A stretch of 64,000 nt of DNA from Thermodesulfobacterium hydrogeniphilum (GTDB lineage Bacteria; Desulfobacterota; Thermodesulfobacteria; Thermodesulfobacteriales; Thermodesulfobacteriaceae), in NCBI RefSeq assembly GCF_000746255.1, contig NZ_JQKW01000009.1:62001-126000 (forward strand), read 5' to 3'. Numbering within the stretch: position 1 is the first letter of the stretch; each line of letters begins with the position of its first letter. The notes below the pieces were generated by a model. It saw nothing but the letters and a program-made list of their open reading frames with translations, did not search any database and was not told the DNA's origin. Shown here piece by piece: positions 26,355-36,007 of this stretch. The position numbers and the translations under genes were made by a program.

Positions 26355-29339
26355 CTAAAATTTCTTGCATATTTTTACATAACTGCCTGAAATCTGATTT
26401 TTATAAACTTCTAAAACCACAGGAAATTTTTCCCTTAGATCTTTTAAATGAGATATTATTCCTATTATTCTTCCACTTTGATGAGCAAGGTTCAATAAAA
26501 CATTTACAACCTTTTCTAAGGTGCTTTCATCTAAACTTCCAAAACCTTCATCTATAAAAAGGGATTCAAAAGGTTTATTACGAAATAAATATAAGAGTAC
26601 ATCAGAGGTTCCCAGGGCTAAGGAGAGGGTTGCTAAAAAAGATTCCCCTCCAGAAAGGGTTTTAGCTTCTCTTCTGCTTCCTGTATAATGATCAAACACC
26701 TCCAAACTTAATTTTTTGTGTAAAACTTTATCTTCTACAAATTTATATCTTCCAAAAGAAAATTCTTTGAAATAATAATTGGCTCGCTTTAAAATGAATT
26801 TTATATAAATAGAAAGCACAAAAGAATGAAAAGAAATTTTTTTACTATTTCTTCCTATAATTAAATTATAAATTTTTTCTAATAAAGGAGTCTCATCTTC
26901 CAAAATCTTTTTTTCTTTTTTAATTTCTTCCAAAGAATTTAAAATTTCTTTAAGCTGATCAAGTTCGCTTTGCAGACTTCCTATTTGATAATGTAATTTG
27001 CTTAAAGAGTTTTCTATTTCTGTTTTTTGATTTTTTAATTCATTCAGTTCTGAGGAAAGCTTTTTATAATTTAATCTGGTTGGGGTTAATTTTTCCAATT
27101 CTGCTTTAATTTCTTCTAAATTTTTTTGAGTTCTCTCTAATTCTTGATAAAAAATTTGTATTTCTTCTTCAAATTCAGGTATTTTTGAAATAAGTGAAAT
27201 ATAACTTTTAAGCTCTTTTATAGAAGAAATTACTCCAGATCTTTTAAGTTCACATAGTTTAAAAAGATTTTCTTTATACTCATATAGCCTTTGATTTAAA
27301 AATTCTTTTGAATTTTTAAGTTCTGTTTCGGTTTTGATTTTCTCTTGTTGTATTTTTTGAAGATTTTTTTCTATTTTTGTTTTTTTATTTTCCCATTCTA
27401 AAATCTCTTTTTCCAAAGTTGTAATATAGATAGATATTTTTTCACAATCTAATTTTAGGTCTTTTAGTAAGGATTGGATTACTTCTAATTGTCCTTTCAA
27501 ATTAGCTTCTTTTGCTTTTAATTCTTCTATGTTCTTTCTTTCAATTTCTTCTTGCTTTTCCAGTAATTTTAGCTGATTTTTAAAATTTTCTATTTTTTCT
27601 TCTAAGTCACCTTCTGGATCTTTTTTAATTCTAATTTTTTCTAAAACAACTTTAAATTTAGAAAGCTCTTTTTCCAATTCTTTAAATTTTAAGATAAGTT
27701 CATCTTTTTTTAAATTTTTCAATTCTTCTTCCAGATGGTCTAATTTTGCTTTAATTTGAAAAAAATGTTTTTGAACTGTTTCTAAATCATTTTTTTTCTT
27801 TAATAACTCTTCTTCAATTTTTTCCAGTTTTTTTTGAAAATTTTTATCTGGTTTTATAGGATCGGGATGATGAAGAGAACCACAAACAGGACAGGGTTTT
27901 CCATCTTTTAAAAATTTAGCCAGAGATTCAGCTCGATTTTTTATTTCCAACTCTTTTTTTAAATTTTCAAGCTGATTAAATTCCTTTTGAAGATTTGCTA
28001 AAATTTTTTCTACTTCTGTTTTTTGATTTTTTAAATTTTCGTATTTATTAAAATTTTTTATAAATCTTTCTATTTCATCCTTTTCTTTAATTAATCTTAA
28101 AGCCTTACTTAATTGATCCTTTTTTTCCTGGGTTTTTTCTAAATTGTTTTTTATTTTATTTATCTCTTCATTTAATTTTTTCAATTGTTGAATTTTGCTT
28201 TCTAAAGCAATACTCACCTTTTTTAAATCTTTTTCTAAATCAATTTTTTGTTGAAGTTGTCTTTTAAGTTCCTTAAGTTTTTGCAGTTTGATTTTCTTAG
28301 TTTCTATTTCTTTTTCATTTTCAAGAAGTTTCTCTAACTTTTTATTAAGAAGAATTAAATTATTTGAAAGCTCTGCAAGACTTTTATTTAAGACTTTTCT
28401 TTTAATATGAAGATCTTTTAAATTTTTCCAGAGATTTTTAAGATTTTCATAATAATTTAAATGTTCTTTAATAATTTTTAGTTTATTTAAAAGTTCCTTT
28501 TTATTTTTTATTTGTTCTTCTTTTGATTTTAATTCTTCAAATTTTTTAGAAAGATCTTCAAATTTTTGATAAATCTGGATTAAAAACTCACGATTTTTAA
28601 TCTTTTCTTCCAGATTTTTTCTTTTTAAAAGAAGTTCTTTTTCTAAGACTTTAGCATTTTTGAGTTTTTCTTCTTTTTCTAAAATTTTTTGATTTAACTC
28701 TTTTAAACCAGAAACTTGGCTAATTTTTTGGAGATCTTTTTCTCTTTCTTTTAAAGATTGGTATTTATTTTTTAAGTCTTTTAACTTATTTTTTAGAAAT
28801 TCCTCTATTTGGGAAAAACGAAAGGTTTCAAAGATAGTTTCAAGAAGTAATTTCCTTTCTTTTTCATCTGCTAATAAAATTTTTCTATATTCACCTTGAG
28901 GAATTAAAAAGACCTTTTTAAATTGTTTGGCATCAAGACCTAAGAGTTCTTTTATTTTGTTTTTAACTTCTGTTTTTTTACTTGAAAAGAGAATATCTTC
29001 TATCCAAAGGTTTACATTTTCTGGTCTTCCTTGAAAAGAAGGACGTCTCAAGATTCTATAAATTTTTCCGTCTAAAAAAAATTTAAAATCAATTTCAGGA
29101 TAAATACCTGAACGATTTTTGAGGTAATGAGAGATTAAATCTGCAGGAGTTCGTCCTTCTATTGTTCCTTCACCATAAAGAGCATAGAGTATAGCATCAA
29201 AGATAGTGGTTTTACCAGCTCCTGTTTCTCCAGAAATTAAAAATAGTCTATTTTCTATAAGAACTTTAAAATCTTCTTCAGAAAGCTCTAAATTTAGATA
29301 AGGACCAAAGCCTTTTATAGAAAGATAAAGCGGTCTCAT
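26355..29339 (-). CDS. sbcC: DNA repair exonuclease subunit SbcC
   Basis: Rad50-like SMC-type ATPase that works with SbcD nuclease on DNA ends and hairpins. 994 residues. Walker A GETGAGKTT (37-45), about 800 residues of two long coiled-coil arms very rich in Lys, Glu and Leu, and a central zinc hook CPVC (about 481-484). The C-terminal ATPase half has the signature LSGGESFLATLSLAL (from about 894) and Walker B LFIDEGFGSLDE. sbcD, normally adjacent, is not here: smpB precedes and mobA follows. The gene starts six bases after smpB. Confidence 0.93.
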   Translation of the reverse strand: MRPLYLSIKGFGPYLNLELSEEDFKVLIENRLFLISGETGAGKTTIFDAILYALYGEGTIEGRTPADLISHYLKNRSGIYPEIDFKFFLDGKIYRILRRPSFQGRPENVNLWIEDILFSSKKTEVKNKIKELLGLDAKQFKKVFLIPQGEYRKILLADEKERKLLLETIFETFRFSQIEEFLKNKLKDLKNKYQSLKEREKDLQKISQVSGLKELNQKILEKEEKLKNAKVLEKELLLKRKNLEEKIKNREFLIQIYQKFEDLSKKFEELKSKEEQIKNKKELLNKLKIIKEHLNYYENLKNLWKNLKDLHIKRKVLNKSLAELSNNLILLNKKLEKLLENEKEIETKKIKLQKLKELKRQLQQKIDLEKDLKKVSIALESKIQQLKKLNEEINKIKNNLEKTQEKKDQLSKALRLIKEKDEIERFIKNFNKYENLKNQKTEVEKILANLQKEFNQLENLKKELEIKNRAESLAKFLKDGKPCPVCGSLHHPDPIKPDKNFQKKLEKIEEELLKKKNDLETVQKHFFQIKAKLDHLEEELKNLKKDELILKFKELEKELSKFKVVLEKIRIKKDPEGDLEEKIENFKNQLKLLEKQEEIERKNIEELKAKEANLKGQLEVIQSLLKDLKLDCEKISIYITTLEKEILEWENKKTKIEKNLQKIQQEKIKTETELKNSKEFLNQRLYEYKENLFKLCELKRSGVISSIKELKSYISLISKIPEFEEEIQIFYQELERTQKNLEEIKAELEKLTPTRLNYKKLSSELNELKNQKTEIENSLSKLHYQIGSLQSELDQLKEILNSLEEIKKEKKILEDETPLLEKIYNLIIGRNSKKISFHSFVLSIYIKFILKRANYYFKEFSFGRYKFVEDKVLHKKLSLEVFDHYTGSRREAKTLSGGESFLATLSLALGTSDVLLYLFRNKPFESLFIDEGFGSLDESTLEKVVNVLLNLAHQSGRIIGIISHLKDLREKFPVVLEVYKNQISGSYVKICKKF

Positions 29340-29345
29340 TAATTT

Positions 29346-29801
29346 CTATTTGATTTTATATTTTCTTCCCATTTCTCTTTCAAGATCTCTTTTTTTAATA
29401 TCTTCTCTTCTATCATATATTTTTTTACCTTTAGCTAAAGCTAACTCAACTTTCGCTAAACCTCTTTCATTAAAGTATACTTTTAAAGGAATAAGAGTAT
29501 AACCTTTTTCTTGCACCTTTCCAGCCAATCTTTTTATTTCTGATTTTTTTAATAAAAGTTTTCTTGTGCGGGTAGGATCAAGTTTTTGGGCTTCTCTGCT
29601 GTGGGGATAAGGACTTATATGAAAATTGTATAAAAAAACTTCGCCATTAACTATTCTGGCAAAGCTATCTTTAAGATTAGCTCTGCCAAGGCGTAGAGAT
29701 TTTACTTCACAACCAAGAAGCTGTATGCCAGCTTCATAAGTTTCTTCTATATTATAAAAATGATAAGCTTTTTTATTGGTGCATACTATTCTTTCAGGCA
29801 T
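29346..29801 (-). CDS. smpB: SsrA-binding protein SmpB
   Basis: Binds tmRNA and brings it to stalled ribosomes for trans-translation. 151 residues with the family order: [38 protein letters not shown], and the basic C-terminal tail [20 protein letters not shown] that enters the mRNA channel. No Shine-Dalgarno sequence precedes the ATG, and the predicted promoter would start transcription at the ATG itself. First gene before sbcC. Confidence 0.96.
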   Translation of the reverse strand: MPERIVCTNKKAYHFYNIEETYEAGIQLLGCEVKSLRLGRANLKDSFARIVNGEVFLYNFHISPYPHSREAQKLDPTRTRKLLLKKSEIKRLAGKVQEKGYTLIPLKVYFNERGLAKVELALAKGKKIYDRREDIKKRDLEREMGRKYKIK

Positions 29802-29807
29802 ATATTA

Positions 29808-29836
29808 AAAATAACACATTTAATAGCTAAAGTCAA
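29808..29836 (-). promoter_or_regulatory. smpB promoter, predicted leaderless transcript
   Basis: Minus strand TTGACT (29836-29831), 17 bases, TATTTT (29813-29808). With the canonical distance the first transcribed base is 29801, the A of the smpB ATG. The absence of a ribosome-binding site before smpB agrees with a leaderless mRNA. Confidence 0.55.
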
Positions 29837-29847
29837 TTTTTGCCGCC

Positions 29848-29875
29848 TTGACAAGAAAGATAAGTTTGCTATTAT
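29848..29875 (+). promoter_or_regulatory. Strong sigma70-type promoter of ppsA
   Basis: Consensus TTGACA (29848-29853), 16 bases, TATTAT (29870-29875). It leads to an mRNA with a leader of about 45 bases and a strong AAAAAGGAGG before the ppsA ATG at 29928. It is back to back with the smpB promoter. Confidence 0.65.
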
Positions 29876-29927
29876 CCTTTTATATAGGGATATTTCTATT
29901 TAAAATCTTTTAAAAAGGAGGCTCACT

Positions 29928-32363
29928 ATGAGCAGTTCTAAGCCTTTTATAATCTGGTTTGATCAAATTACCTATAAAGATGTCCCATTAGTAGGTGGGA
30001 AAAATGCCTCTCTTGGAGAAATGTATATTAAACTTACAAAAAAAGGTATAAAAGTTCCCTATGGTTTTGCTGTTACTGCAGAAGCTTATAAATATTTTAT
30101 AAAAGAAAATAGTCTTGATAATAGAATAAGAGAAATCTTAACAGGTCTTGATACTCATAATGTGGAAGATCTTCAAAAGAGAGGTAGAAGGATTAGGAAT
30201 TTAATTCTTAGAGCTAAAATGCCTAAGGATTTAGAAGAAGAAATTAAAAAAGCCTATGCTAAATTAGAAGAAAAGTATGGTAAACATACAGATGTAGCTG
30301 TAAGATCTTCAGCTACAGCAGAAGATTTACCTGATGCTTCATTTGCTGGTCAGCAAGAGACCTATCTTAATATCAGAGGAGCAGATAGTGTGATTAAAGC
30401 TGTTCAAAAGTGTTTTGCTTCTTTATTTACAGACAGAGCTATTTCTTATAGAGAAGATAAAGGTTTTGATCACTTTTCTGTCTATTTATCAGTAGCTGTC
30501 CAAAAAATGGTAAGAAGTGATATGGCTTGTTCCGGGGTTATGTTTACTTTAGATACAGAAAGTGGATTTAAAGATGTAGTTTATATTACAGGTTCTTGGG
30601 GATTAGGAGAGGCTGTTGTTCAAGGGAAAGTTAATCCTGATGAATATTATGTCTTTAAACCTACCTTAAAACAAGGATTTAGACCTGTTTTATCCAAAAA
30701 ATTAGGAGCTAAGCAAATAAAAATGATTTATGGTCAAAGTAACAGAGCACCTATAAAAACTGTCAGAACCACTAAGGATGAAAGGCTTAGATTTGTATTG
30801 TCTGATGATGAAATTTTAAAACTTGCTAAATGGGCTGTAATAATTGAGGAACATTATGGAAGACCTATGGATATTGAATGGGCTAAGGATGGAGATGGAA
30901 AAAATGTTGGAACAGGAGAACTCTATATTGTTCAAGCCCGTCCAGAGACAGTTCATGCTACAAAACAACAAAAATATTATGAAATTTATAAATTAAAAGG
31001 AGAAGGAAAAGTTATTTGTACAGGTAAAGCTGTAGGAAGCAAAATTGGTCAAGGGAAAGCCAGAGTAATTCTTAAACTTGAAGAAATTGCCGATTTCCAG
31101 CCTGGAGAGGTATTAGTTACTGATATGACTGATCCTGATTGGGAACCAATTATGAAAAAAGCAGCAGCTATTGTTACAGATAGAGGAGGAAGAACATGCC
31201 ATGCTGCTATTGTTTCAAGAGAATTGGGAATTCCCTGTATAGTTGGAACTGAAAAGGCTACTCAATTAATTAAAAATGGAGATGAGATTACAATAGATTG
31301 CTCTCAAGGAGAAGTAGGAAGAGTTTTAGAAGGTTTGGTACCTTATGAAGTAGAAAGAATAGATCTAAGTTCTATACCTCAAACAAAAATCAAATTGATG
31401 ATGAATGTAGGTATTCCAGAACAGGCTTTTTCTCAGGCCCAGATCCCCAATGATGGAGTTGGTCTTGCACGTATAGAATTTGTTATAGGTTCTCATATAG
31501 GAATTCATCCATTGGCTTTATTGGAGTATGAAAAATTAAAAGAACTTGCTAAAAAAGATAAAAAAATAGAAAAAGTAGTAAATATTATAGAAGAAAGGGC
31601 TTATAATTATGAGAGAAAAGCGGATTTTTATGTAGATAAGTTAGCTCAGGGTGTGGCTATGATAGCTGCTGCGTTTTATCCTAAGGATGTAATAGTAAGA
31701 TTTTCAGATTTTAAGAGTAATGAATATGCCAATTTAATAGGAGGGGATTTATACGAACCTGTAGAGCATAATCCTATGCTTGGCTGGAGAGGAGCATCTC
31801 GTTATTATGATCCCAAATTTGAACCAGCTTTTGCTTTAGAATGTCAGGCTATTAAAAAAGTAAGAGATGAAATGGGATTAACCAATGTAAAGGTAATGAT
31901 TCCATTCTGCAGAACCCCTGAAGAAGGTAAAGAAGTAATAAAAGTTATGGAAAAGCATGGTTTAAAGCAAGGAGAAAATGGTCTTGAAATCTATGTGATG
32001 TGTGAAATTCCAAGCAATGTTATTTTAGCTGATAAATTTGCTGAAGTATTTGATGGTTTTTCTATAGGATCAAATGATTTAACTCAATTAACTCTTGGTT
32101 TAGATAGGGACTCAGAATTAGTATCTCATCTATATGATGAAAGAAACCCTGCTGTTAAAAAATTAGTAGCTGATGTTATAAAAACAGCTAAACAATCAGG
32201 TAGAAAAGTGGGAATATGCGGACAAGCTCCCAGTGATTTTCCTGATTTTGCAGAATTTTTGGCAGAATGCGGAATAGATTCCATAAGTTTAACTCCAGAT
32301 ACTATTGTAAAAACAAGGCTTTTAATTGCTAAAAAGGAAGAAGAACTTAAAAATAAAAAGTGA
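29928..32363 (+). CDS. ppsA: Phosphoenolpyruvate synthase
   Basis: Makes PEP, AMP and phosphate from pyruvate, ATP and water: the entry to gluconeogenesis from pyruvate or acetyl-CoA. 811 residues. The N-terminal ATP-grasp domain contains GGKNASLGEM and AVRSSATAEDLPDASFAGQQ; the swivelling domain has the phospho-His in GGRTCHAAIVSREL (His425); the C-terminal TIM barrel has FSIGSNDLTQLTLGLDRDS and the catalytic Cys in KVGICGQAPSD. Strong promoter and ribosome site suggest high expression. Pgk and TpiA are encoded downstream on the same strand. Confidence 0.97.
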   Translation: MSSSKPFIIWFDQITYKDVPLVGGKNASLGEMYIKLTKKGIKVPYGFAVTAEAYKYFIKENSLDNRIREILTGLDTHNVEDLQKRGRRIRNLILRAKMPKDLEEEIKKAYAKLEEKYGKHTDVAVRSSATAEDLPDASFAGQQETYLNIRGADSVIKAVQKCFASLFTDRAISYREDKGFDHFSVYLSVAVQKMVRSDMACSGVMFTLDTESGFKDVVYITGSWGLGEAVVQGKVNPDEYYVFKPTLKQGFRPVLSKKLGAKQIKMIYGQSNRAPIKTVRTTKDERLRFVLSDDEILKLAKWAVIIEEHYGRPMDIEWAKDGDGKNVGTGELYIVQARPETVHATKQQKYYEIYKLKGEGKVICTGKAVGSKIGQGKARVILKLEEIADFQPGEVLVTDMTDPDWEPIMKKAAAIVTDRGGRTCHAAIVSRELGIPCIVGTEKATQLIKNGDEITIDCSQGEVGRVLEGLVPYEVERIDLSSIPQTKIKLMMNVGIPEQAFSQAQIPNDGVGLARIEFVIGSHIGIHPLALLEYEKLKELAKKDKKIEKVVNIIEERAYNYERKADFYVDKLAQGVAMIAAAFYPKDVIVRFSDFKSNEYANLIGGDLYEPVEHNPMLGWRGASRYYDPKFEPAFALECQAIKKVRDEMGLTNVKVMIPFCRTPEEGKEVIKVMEKHGLKQGENGLEIYVMCEIPSNVILADKFAEVFDGFSIGSNDLTQLTLGLDRDSELVSHLYDERNPAVKKLVADVIKTAKQSGRKVGICGQAPSDFPDFAEFLAECGIDSISLTPDTIVKTRLLIAKKEEELKNKK

Positions 32364-32752
32364 GACAGAAATATTTATTAGTTTTGTTAATTTTTTTTAT
32401 ATTATACCCTTCTATAGTTTTGGGAAATATTAAAATAGGGGTATCTCCTGTAAAAATAGGGGGATTCCCTAAATGTTTAACTAAATCTTACCAAGAAATT
32501 AATTTGAAGGGAGAAAGAAGACCATTTTTATCTAAATTTAATCCTTTTAGTAAAATTTTAAATTTTATTAGCAATTTATTTCAAAAGAAAAGAGAATTTG
32601 ATATAAAAATTCCCATACCACCTCCGCCTCCGCCACCAGATATAGCAATTCAATCTTTACCTCAACCTCAAATTCAATCCAAATTTGAAATTTATTTTAA
32701 TCAAAAAAAAGTATATAACAATACTACAAATTCACCTTGGCAGTGGTTTTAA
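32360..32752 (+). CDS. Exported proline-rich protein of unknown function (130 aa)
   Basis: Starts with GTG at 32360 overlapping the ppsA stop (GTGA), so it is probably translated by coupling. Residues 1-22 form a signal peptide (hydrophobic core, then VLGN). The mature part is basic and has a run of seven prolines near residue 85-91, followed by Gln/Pro-rich sequence. No domain recognised; it could be a periplasmic linker protein. The next gene encodes an FtsB-like membrane protein, only two bases beyond, so a role at the envelope is plausible but unproven. Confidence 0.65.
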   Translation: MRQKYLLVLLIFFILYPSIVLGNIKIGVSPVKIGGFPKCLTKSYQEINLKGERRPFLSKFNPFSKILNFISNLFQKKREFDIKIPIPPPPPPPDIAIQSLPQPQIQSKFEIYFNQKKVYNNTTNSPWQWF

Positions 32753-32754
32753 CC

Positions 32755-33072
32755 ATGTTTAAAGATTATCAGCCTCATATAATTATTAAACCTTATAAAA
32801 AAAAGAAAAGAAGTAAGATAAAAAAATTTTTATTAGGCATTCTGGTAATAAGTTTTATTTTAACTCTTTCTGTTTATATAGGTTTAAACTTTTTAATAAA
32901 AAGTCAGGTTAAGAATATAGAAGAATTAAAGCAAGAGAATAATTATTTAAAAAAGGAAATTCAAAAATTTTCCAGTTCTGACAAAGCTTATGACGAGATT
33001 TTAAGGACTAAATATGGATATATAAAAGATGGCGAAAAAATAATTATTTATTCACGAACTTCAAAAAAGTAA
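32755..33072 (+). CDS. FtsB/DivIC-like septum formation initiator protein
   Basis: 105 residues from ATG 32755 (the frame is open to a TTG at 32737). A basic N-terminal cytoplasmic tail ([10 protein letters not shown]) is followed by one membrane segment (about 26-46), a short coiled coil ([20 protein letters not shown]) and then [12 protein letters not shown], the typical end of FtsB/DivIC proteins. These link FtsL and FtsQ in the divisome. Short size and order of elements fit well, but sequence identity is low, as is usual for this family. Confidence 0.75.
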   Translation: MFKDYQPHIIIKPYKKKKRSKIKKFLLGILVISFILTLSVYIGLNFLIKSQVKNIEELKQENNYLKKEIQKFSSSDKAYDEILRTKYGYIKDGEKIIIYSRTSKK

Positions 33073-33088
33073 GAAGGGGGTATTTCTT

Positions 33089-33565
33089 ATGAATTATCCA
33101 ATTTTAGAGGGATTTTTTGAAGGAGAAGAGGTAAAAATTGGAATAGTTATAAGTAGATTTAATGTATTTATTACTCAAAAATTATTGGAAGGTGCTTTAG
33201 ATACTTTAAAAAGACACAAAGTTTCTGAAGGGAATATTTATATAATTTGGGTTCCAGGGGCTTTTGAGATACCTTTAGTAGCAAAGAAATTGGCTCAGAC
33301 TCAGAAATTTGATGCTGTTATATGCTTGGGAGCTATTATAAGAGGAGCTACTCCTCATTTTGAATATGTAGCAGCTGAAGCTTCTAAAGGGGTAGCTCAG
33401 GTTATGTTAGAAACAGGAGTTCCTGTTATTTTTGGAATTTTAACCACAGATACTATAGAACAAGCTATAGAGAGAGCCGGAACCAAAGCAGGGAACAAAG
33501 GAGCTGAAGCAGCTTTAAGTGCCTTAGAAATGATAAGTTTACTTAAAAAAATTGAAAAAATTTAA
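33089..33565 (+). CDS. ribH: 6,7-Dimethyl-8-ribityllumazine synthase
   Basis: Penultimate step of riboflavin synthesis; forms hollow pentameric or icosahedral assemblies. 158 residues. Signatures: [31 protein letters not shown], the catalytic His in [18 protein letters not shown], and [30 protein letters not shown] lies upstream of ATG 33089. Other rib biosynthetic genes are absent here; the bifunctional kinase RibF is encoded 20 kb away. Confidence 0.96.
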   Translation: MNYPILEGFFEGEEVKIGIVISRFNVFITQKLLEGALDTLKRHKVSEGNIYIIWVPGAFEIPLVAKKLAQTQKFDAVICLGAIIRGATPHFEYVAAEASKGVAQVMLETGVPVIFGILTTDTIEQAIERAGTKAGNKGAEAALSALEMISLLKKIEKI

Positions 33566-33587
33566 AATCTTAAATAGGGGGGTAAGT

Positions 33588-34751
33588 ATGAAAACTATAA
33601 GGGATTTTGATTTGAAAGGAAAAAAGGTTTTTATTAGAGTAGATTTTAATGTTCCTTTAGAAAATGGTAAAATTGTTGATGATACAAGAATAGTAGAAAG
33701 CTTATCTACTATAAATTATGTTATTCAATCTTCTGGCAAAGTTATACTTTGTTCTCACTTAGGAAGACCAAAGGGTAAAAGATTACCTGAATATTCTTTA
33801 AAACCTGTTTATGAATATTTAAAAAATGTTTTAAAAGCGCCTGTTAAATTTTTAGAAGATATAACTGGAGAAGAGGCAGAAAAAATTTTAGCAGAGCTTA
33901 AAGATGGAGAAGTTCTTTTATTAGAGAATGTTAGATATTATGAAGGAGAAACTAAAAATGATCCCGAATTTGCCAAGATTTTAGCAAAGTTTGCAGATGT
34001 TTTTATAAATGATGCCTTTTCTGTTTCTCACAGAGCTCATACCTCGGTGGTAGGAATAGCGCAGTTGGTAAAGGAAAAGGGTATAGGCTTTCAGATGGAA
34101 AAAGAATTGAAATATCTTTCTAAAATTGTAGGAAAACCTGAAAGACCTTTTTATGCAATTGTAGGAGGAAGTAAAGTTTCTACAAAAATAGGAGTTTTAA
34201 AGAGTTTGCTTAATAAAATAGATAAATTGATAATTGGTGGGGCTATGGCAAATACCTTTTTAGCTGCTAAAGGTTACTCGGTAGGTAATTCTTTTGTGGA
34301 AAAAGAATACATAGAAATAGCTAAAGAAATAATAAAAGAAGCAAAAGAGCAAGAGGTAAAAATTTATCTTCCTGTAGATGTGGTAGTAGAAAGAGATGGA
34401 GAGGCAAGAGAAATAGGATTAAAAGAGGTTTTAGAAAAGGATAAAATTTTTGATATTGGAGAGGAAAGTGTTAAATTCTTTTGTGATAGTTTAATGGGGG
34501 CTAAAACCTTAGTGTGGAACGGACCTCTGGGATATTTTGAAAAAGAACCTTTTCATAGAGGAACTGTTGCAGTAGCCCGAAAAATAGCAATTTTATCCTC
34601 TATTACTATAGCAGGGGGAGGAGATACTATATCTGCTATAAAATTAGCTGGAGTAGATACAGCTTTTTCTTATATTTCTACAGCTGGAGGAGCTTTTTTA
34701 GAATATTTAGAAGGTAAAGAATTGCCAGGTCTTGCAGTTTTAAAAAGTTAA
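33588..34751 (+). CDS. pgk: Phosphoglycerate kinase
   Basis: Transfers phosphate between 1,3-bisphosphoglycerate and ADP in glycolysis and gluconeogenesis. 387 residues from ATG 33588, chosen for the AGGGGGG just upstream; an in-frame TTG at 33552 lies inside ribH. N-domain: RVDFNVPLENGKI, CSHLGRPKG, and FINDAFSVSHRAHTS. C-domain: VGGSKVSTKIGVL, WNGPLGYFE and GGGDTISAI near the end. Followed at 19 bases by tpiA. Confidence 0.97.
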   Translation: MKTIRDFDLKGKKVFIRVDFNVPLENGKIVDDTRIVESLSTINYVIQSSGKVILCSHLGRPKGKRLPEYSLKPVYEYLKNVLKAPVKFLEDITGEEAEKILAELKDGEVLLLENVRYYEGETKNDPEFAKILAKFADVFINDAFSVSHRAHTSVVGIAQLVKEKGIGFQMEKELKYLSKIVGKPERPFYAIVGGSKVSTKIGVLKSLLNKIDKLIIGGAMANTFLAAKGYSVGNSFVEKEYIEIAKEIIKEAKEQEVKIYLPVDVVVERDGEAREIGLKEVLEKDKIFDIGEESVKFFCDSLMGAKTLVWNGPLGYFEKEPFHRGTVAVARKIAILSSITIAGGGDTISAIKLAGVDTAFSYISTAGGAFLEYLEGKELPGLAVLKS

Positions 34752-34770
34752 CCTTTTGGAGGAGATAGAA

Positions 34771-35544
34771 ATGAAAAAATATCTAATGGCAGGTAATTGG
34801 AAAATGCATAAAACCTTTAAAGAAACTACAGAATATTTTGAAATATTTTTAAAAGGACTTGCTGAATTTAATTTTTCAGATAGGGAAATTATGATAGCAC
34901 CGCCTTTTACAGTTCTTGCTCATACCAGAAAATTAACTGAAGAGAGCTTTATAAAATTAGGAGCACAAAATGCTTGTTGGGAAGAAAAGGGAGCTTTTAC
35001 TGGAGAAATTTCTCCTGTAATGCTTAAAGAGCTTGGGGTAACCTATGTTATTTTAGGTCATTCTGAAAGAAGGCATATTTTTGGAGAAACTAATGAACTT
35101 ATTGGAAAAAGAGTAGGAGGAGTTTATAGATACGGTTTAATACCTATATTATGTGTAGGAGAAACCTTAGAAGAAAGAAAGTCAGGTAAAACCTTAGAGG
35201 TGGTGAAGACACAATTAATAGAAGGATTAAAGGAACTAAAAGAAGTAAAAGGAAATGATTTGGTGATTGCCTATGAACCTGTTTGGGCAATAGGAACCGG
35301 GGTTAATGCTACACCAGAGCAAGCAGAAGAAGTACATGCTTTTATAAGAAAGAAATTAGAAGAAATATATAATAAAGAAATTTCAGAAAAAATAAGAATT
35401 CTTTATGGAGGTAGTGTAAAACCTGAAAATATAGCAGATTTAATGAGGCAACCCAATATAGATGGAGTTTTGGTTGGAGGAGCTTCTTTAGATCCAGAAA
35501 AATTTATTAAAATTTGTACTATCCAAATTGAAAAAATTTGTTAA
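34771..35544 (+). CDS. tpiA: Triosephosphate isomerase
   Basis: Interconverts dihydroxyacetone phosphate and glyceraldehyde 3-phosphate. 257 residues from ATG 34771, preceded by TTGGAGGAG. Contains AGNWKMHKT (catalytic Lys), VILGHSERR (electrophilic His), the catalytic Glu in AYEPVWAIGTG and YGGSVKPEN with GVLVGGASL. In order ribH-pgk-tpiA with short gaps, so one transcript is likely. Confidence 0.97.
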   Translation: MKKYLMAGNWKMHKTFKETTEYFEIFLKGLAEFNFSDREIMIAPPFTVLAHTRKLTEESFIKLGAQNACWEEKGAFTGEISPVMLKELGVTYVILGHSERRHIFGETNELIGKRVGGVYRYGLIPILCVGETLEERKSGKTLEVVKTQLIEGLKELKEVKGNDLVIAYEPVWAIGTGVNATPEQAEEVHAFIRKKLEEIYNKEISEKIRILYGGSVKPENIADLMRQPNIDGVLVGGASLDPEKFIKICTIQIEKIC

Positions 35545-35557
35545 AGGAGATATTTTT

Positions 35558-36007
35558 ATGGAAGAAGCCTGTGTTTTACCAGACTATTCTCAAATTCCTC
35601 CTGATATTTTAGAAATATCAAAGAAATATAAAAAGATAGCAATAGTTGGAGTAAGTCATAAACCAGAACGACCCAGTTATATGGTTATGGAATATTTATT
35701 AAAAGAAGGTTTTGAAGTGATTCCTGTTAATCCTATAAGAGAAAAAATTTTGGGACAGAAGGTTTATCCATCTTTATCTGAGTTGCCTAAGAATTTTAAA
35801 CCAGAAATAATTGTTATTTTTAGAAGACCTGATAAGGTTTTGCCTATTGTAGAAGAAGCCATTAAACTTAATCCCAAAGTAATATGGATGCAAGAAGGAG
35901 TTGTTAATGAAGATGCTAAGAGATTAGCAGAAAAAGCAGGTATAAAAGTGGTTATGAATATGTGTATCAAAAAAATACATCAATTAGGTAAAAGTTTAGT
36001 TAAATGA
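35558..36007 (+). CDS. CoA-binding domain protein (YccU-like)
   Basis: 149 residues from ATG 35558 with AAGGAGA upstream; an in-frame TTG at 35528 lies inside tpiA. One Rossmann-type CoA-binding domain: KIAIVGVSHKPERPSYMVME, FEVIPVNPIREKILGQKVYP and VIWMQEGVVNEDA, ending in the MNMCIKK motif. These stand-alone domains resemble the CoA-binding part of succinyl-CoA synthetase, and their physiological role is not settled. Overlaps the next gene by four bases (ATGA). Confidence 0.85.
   Translation: MEEACVLPDYSQIPPDILEISKKYKKIAIVGVSHKPERPSYMVMEYLLKEGFEVIPVNPIREKILGQKVYPSLSELPKNFKPEIIVIFRRPDKVLPIVEEAIKLNPKVIWMQEGVVNEDAKRLAEKAGIKVVMNMCIKKIHQLGKSLVK

Noticed and set aside
32737-35557. Longer N-termini for the FtsB-like, pgk, tpiA and CoA-binding genes from upstream TTG codons
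   Set aside because: Each TTG lies in the end of the previous gene or in the ribosome site region, while an ATG further down has the ribosome site, or fits the family start better (FtsB-like).
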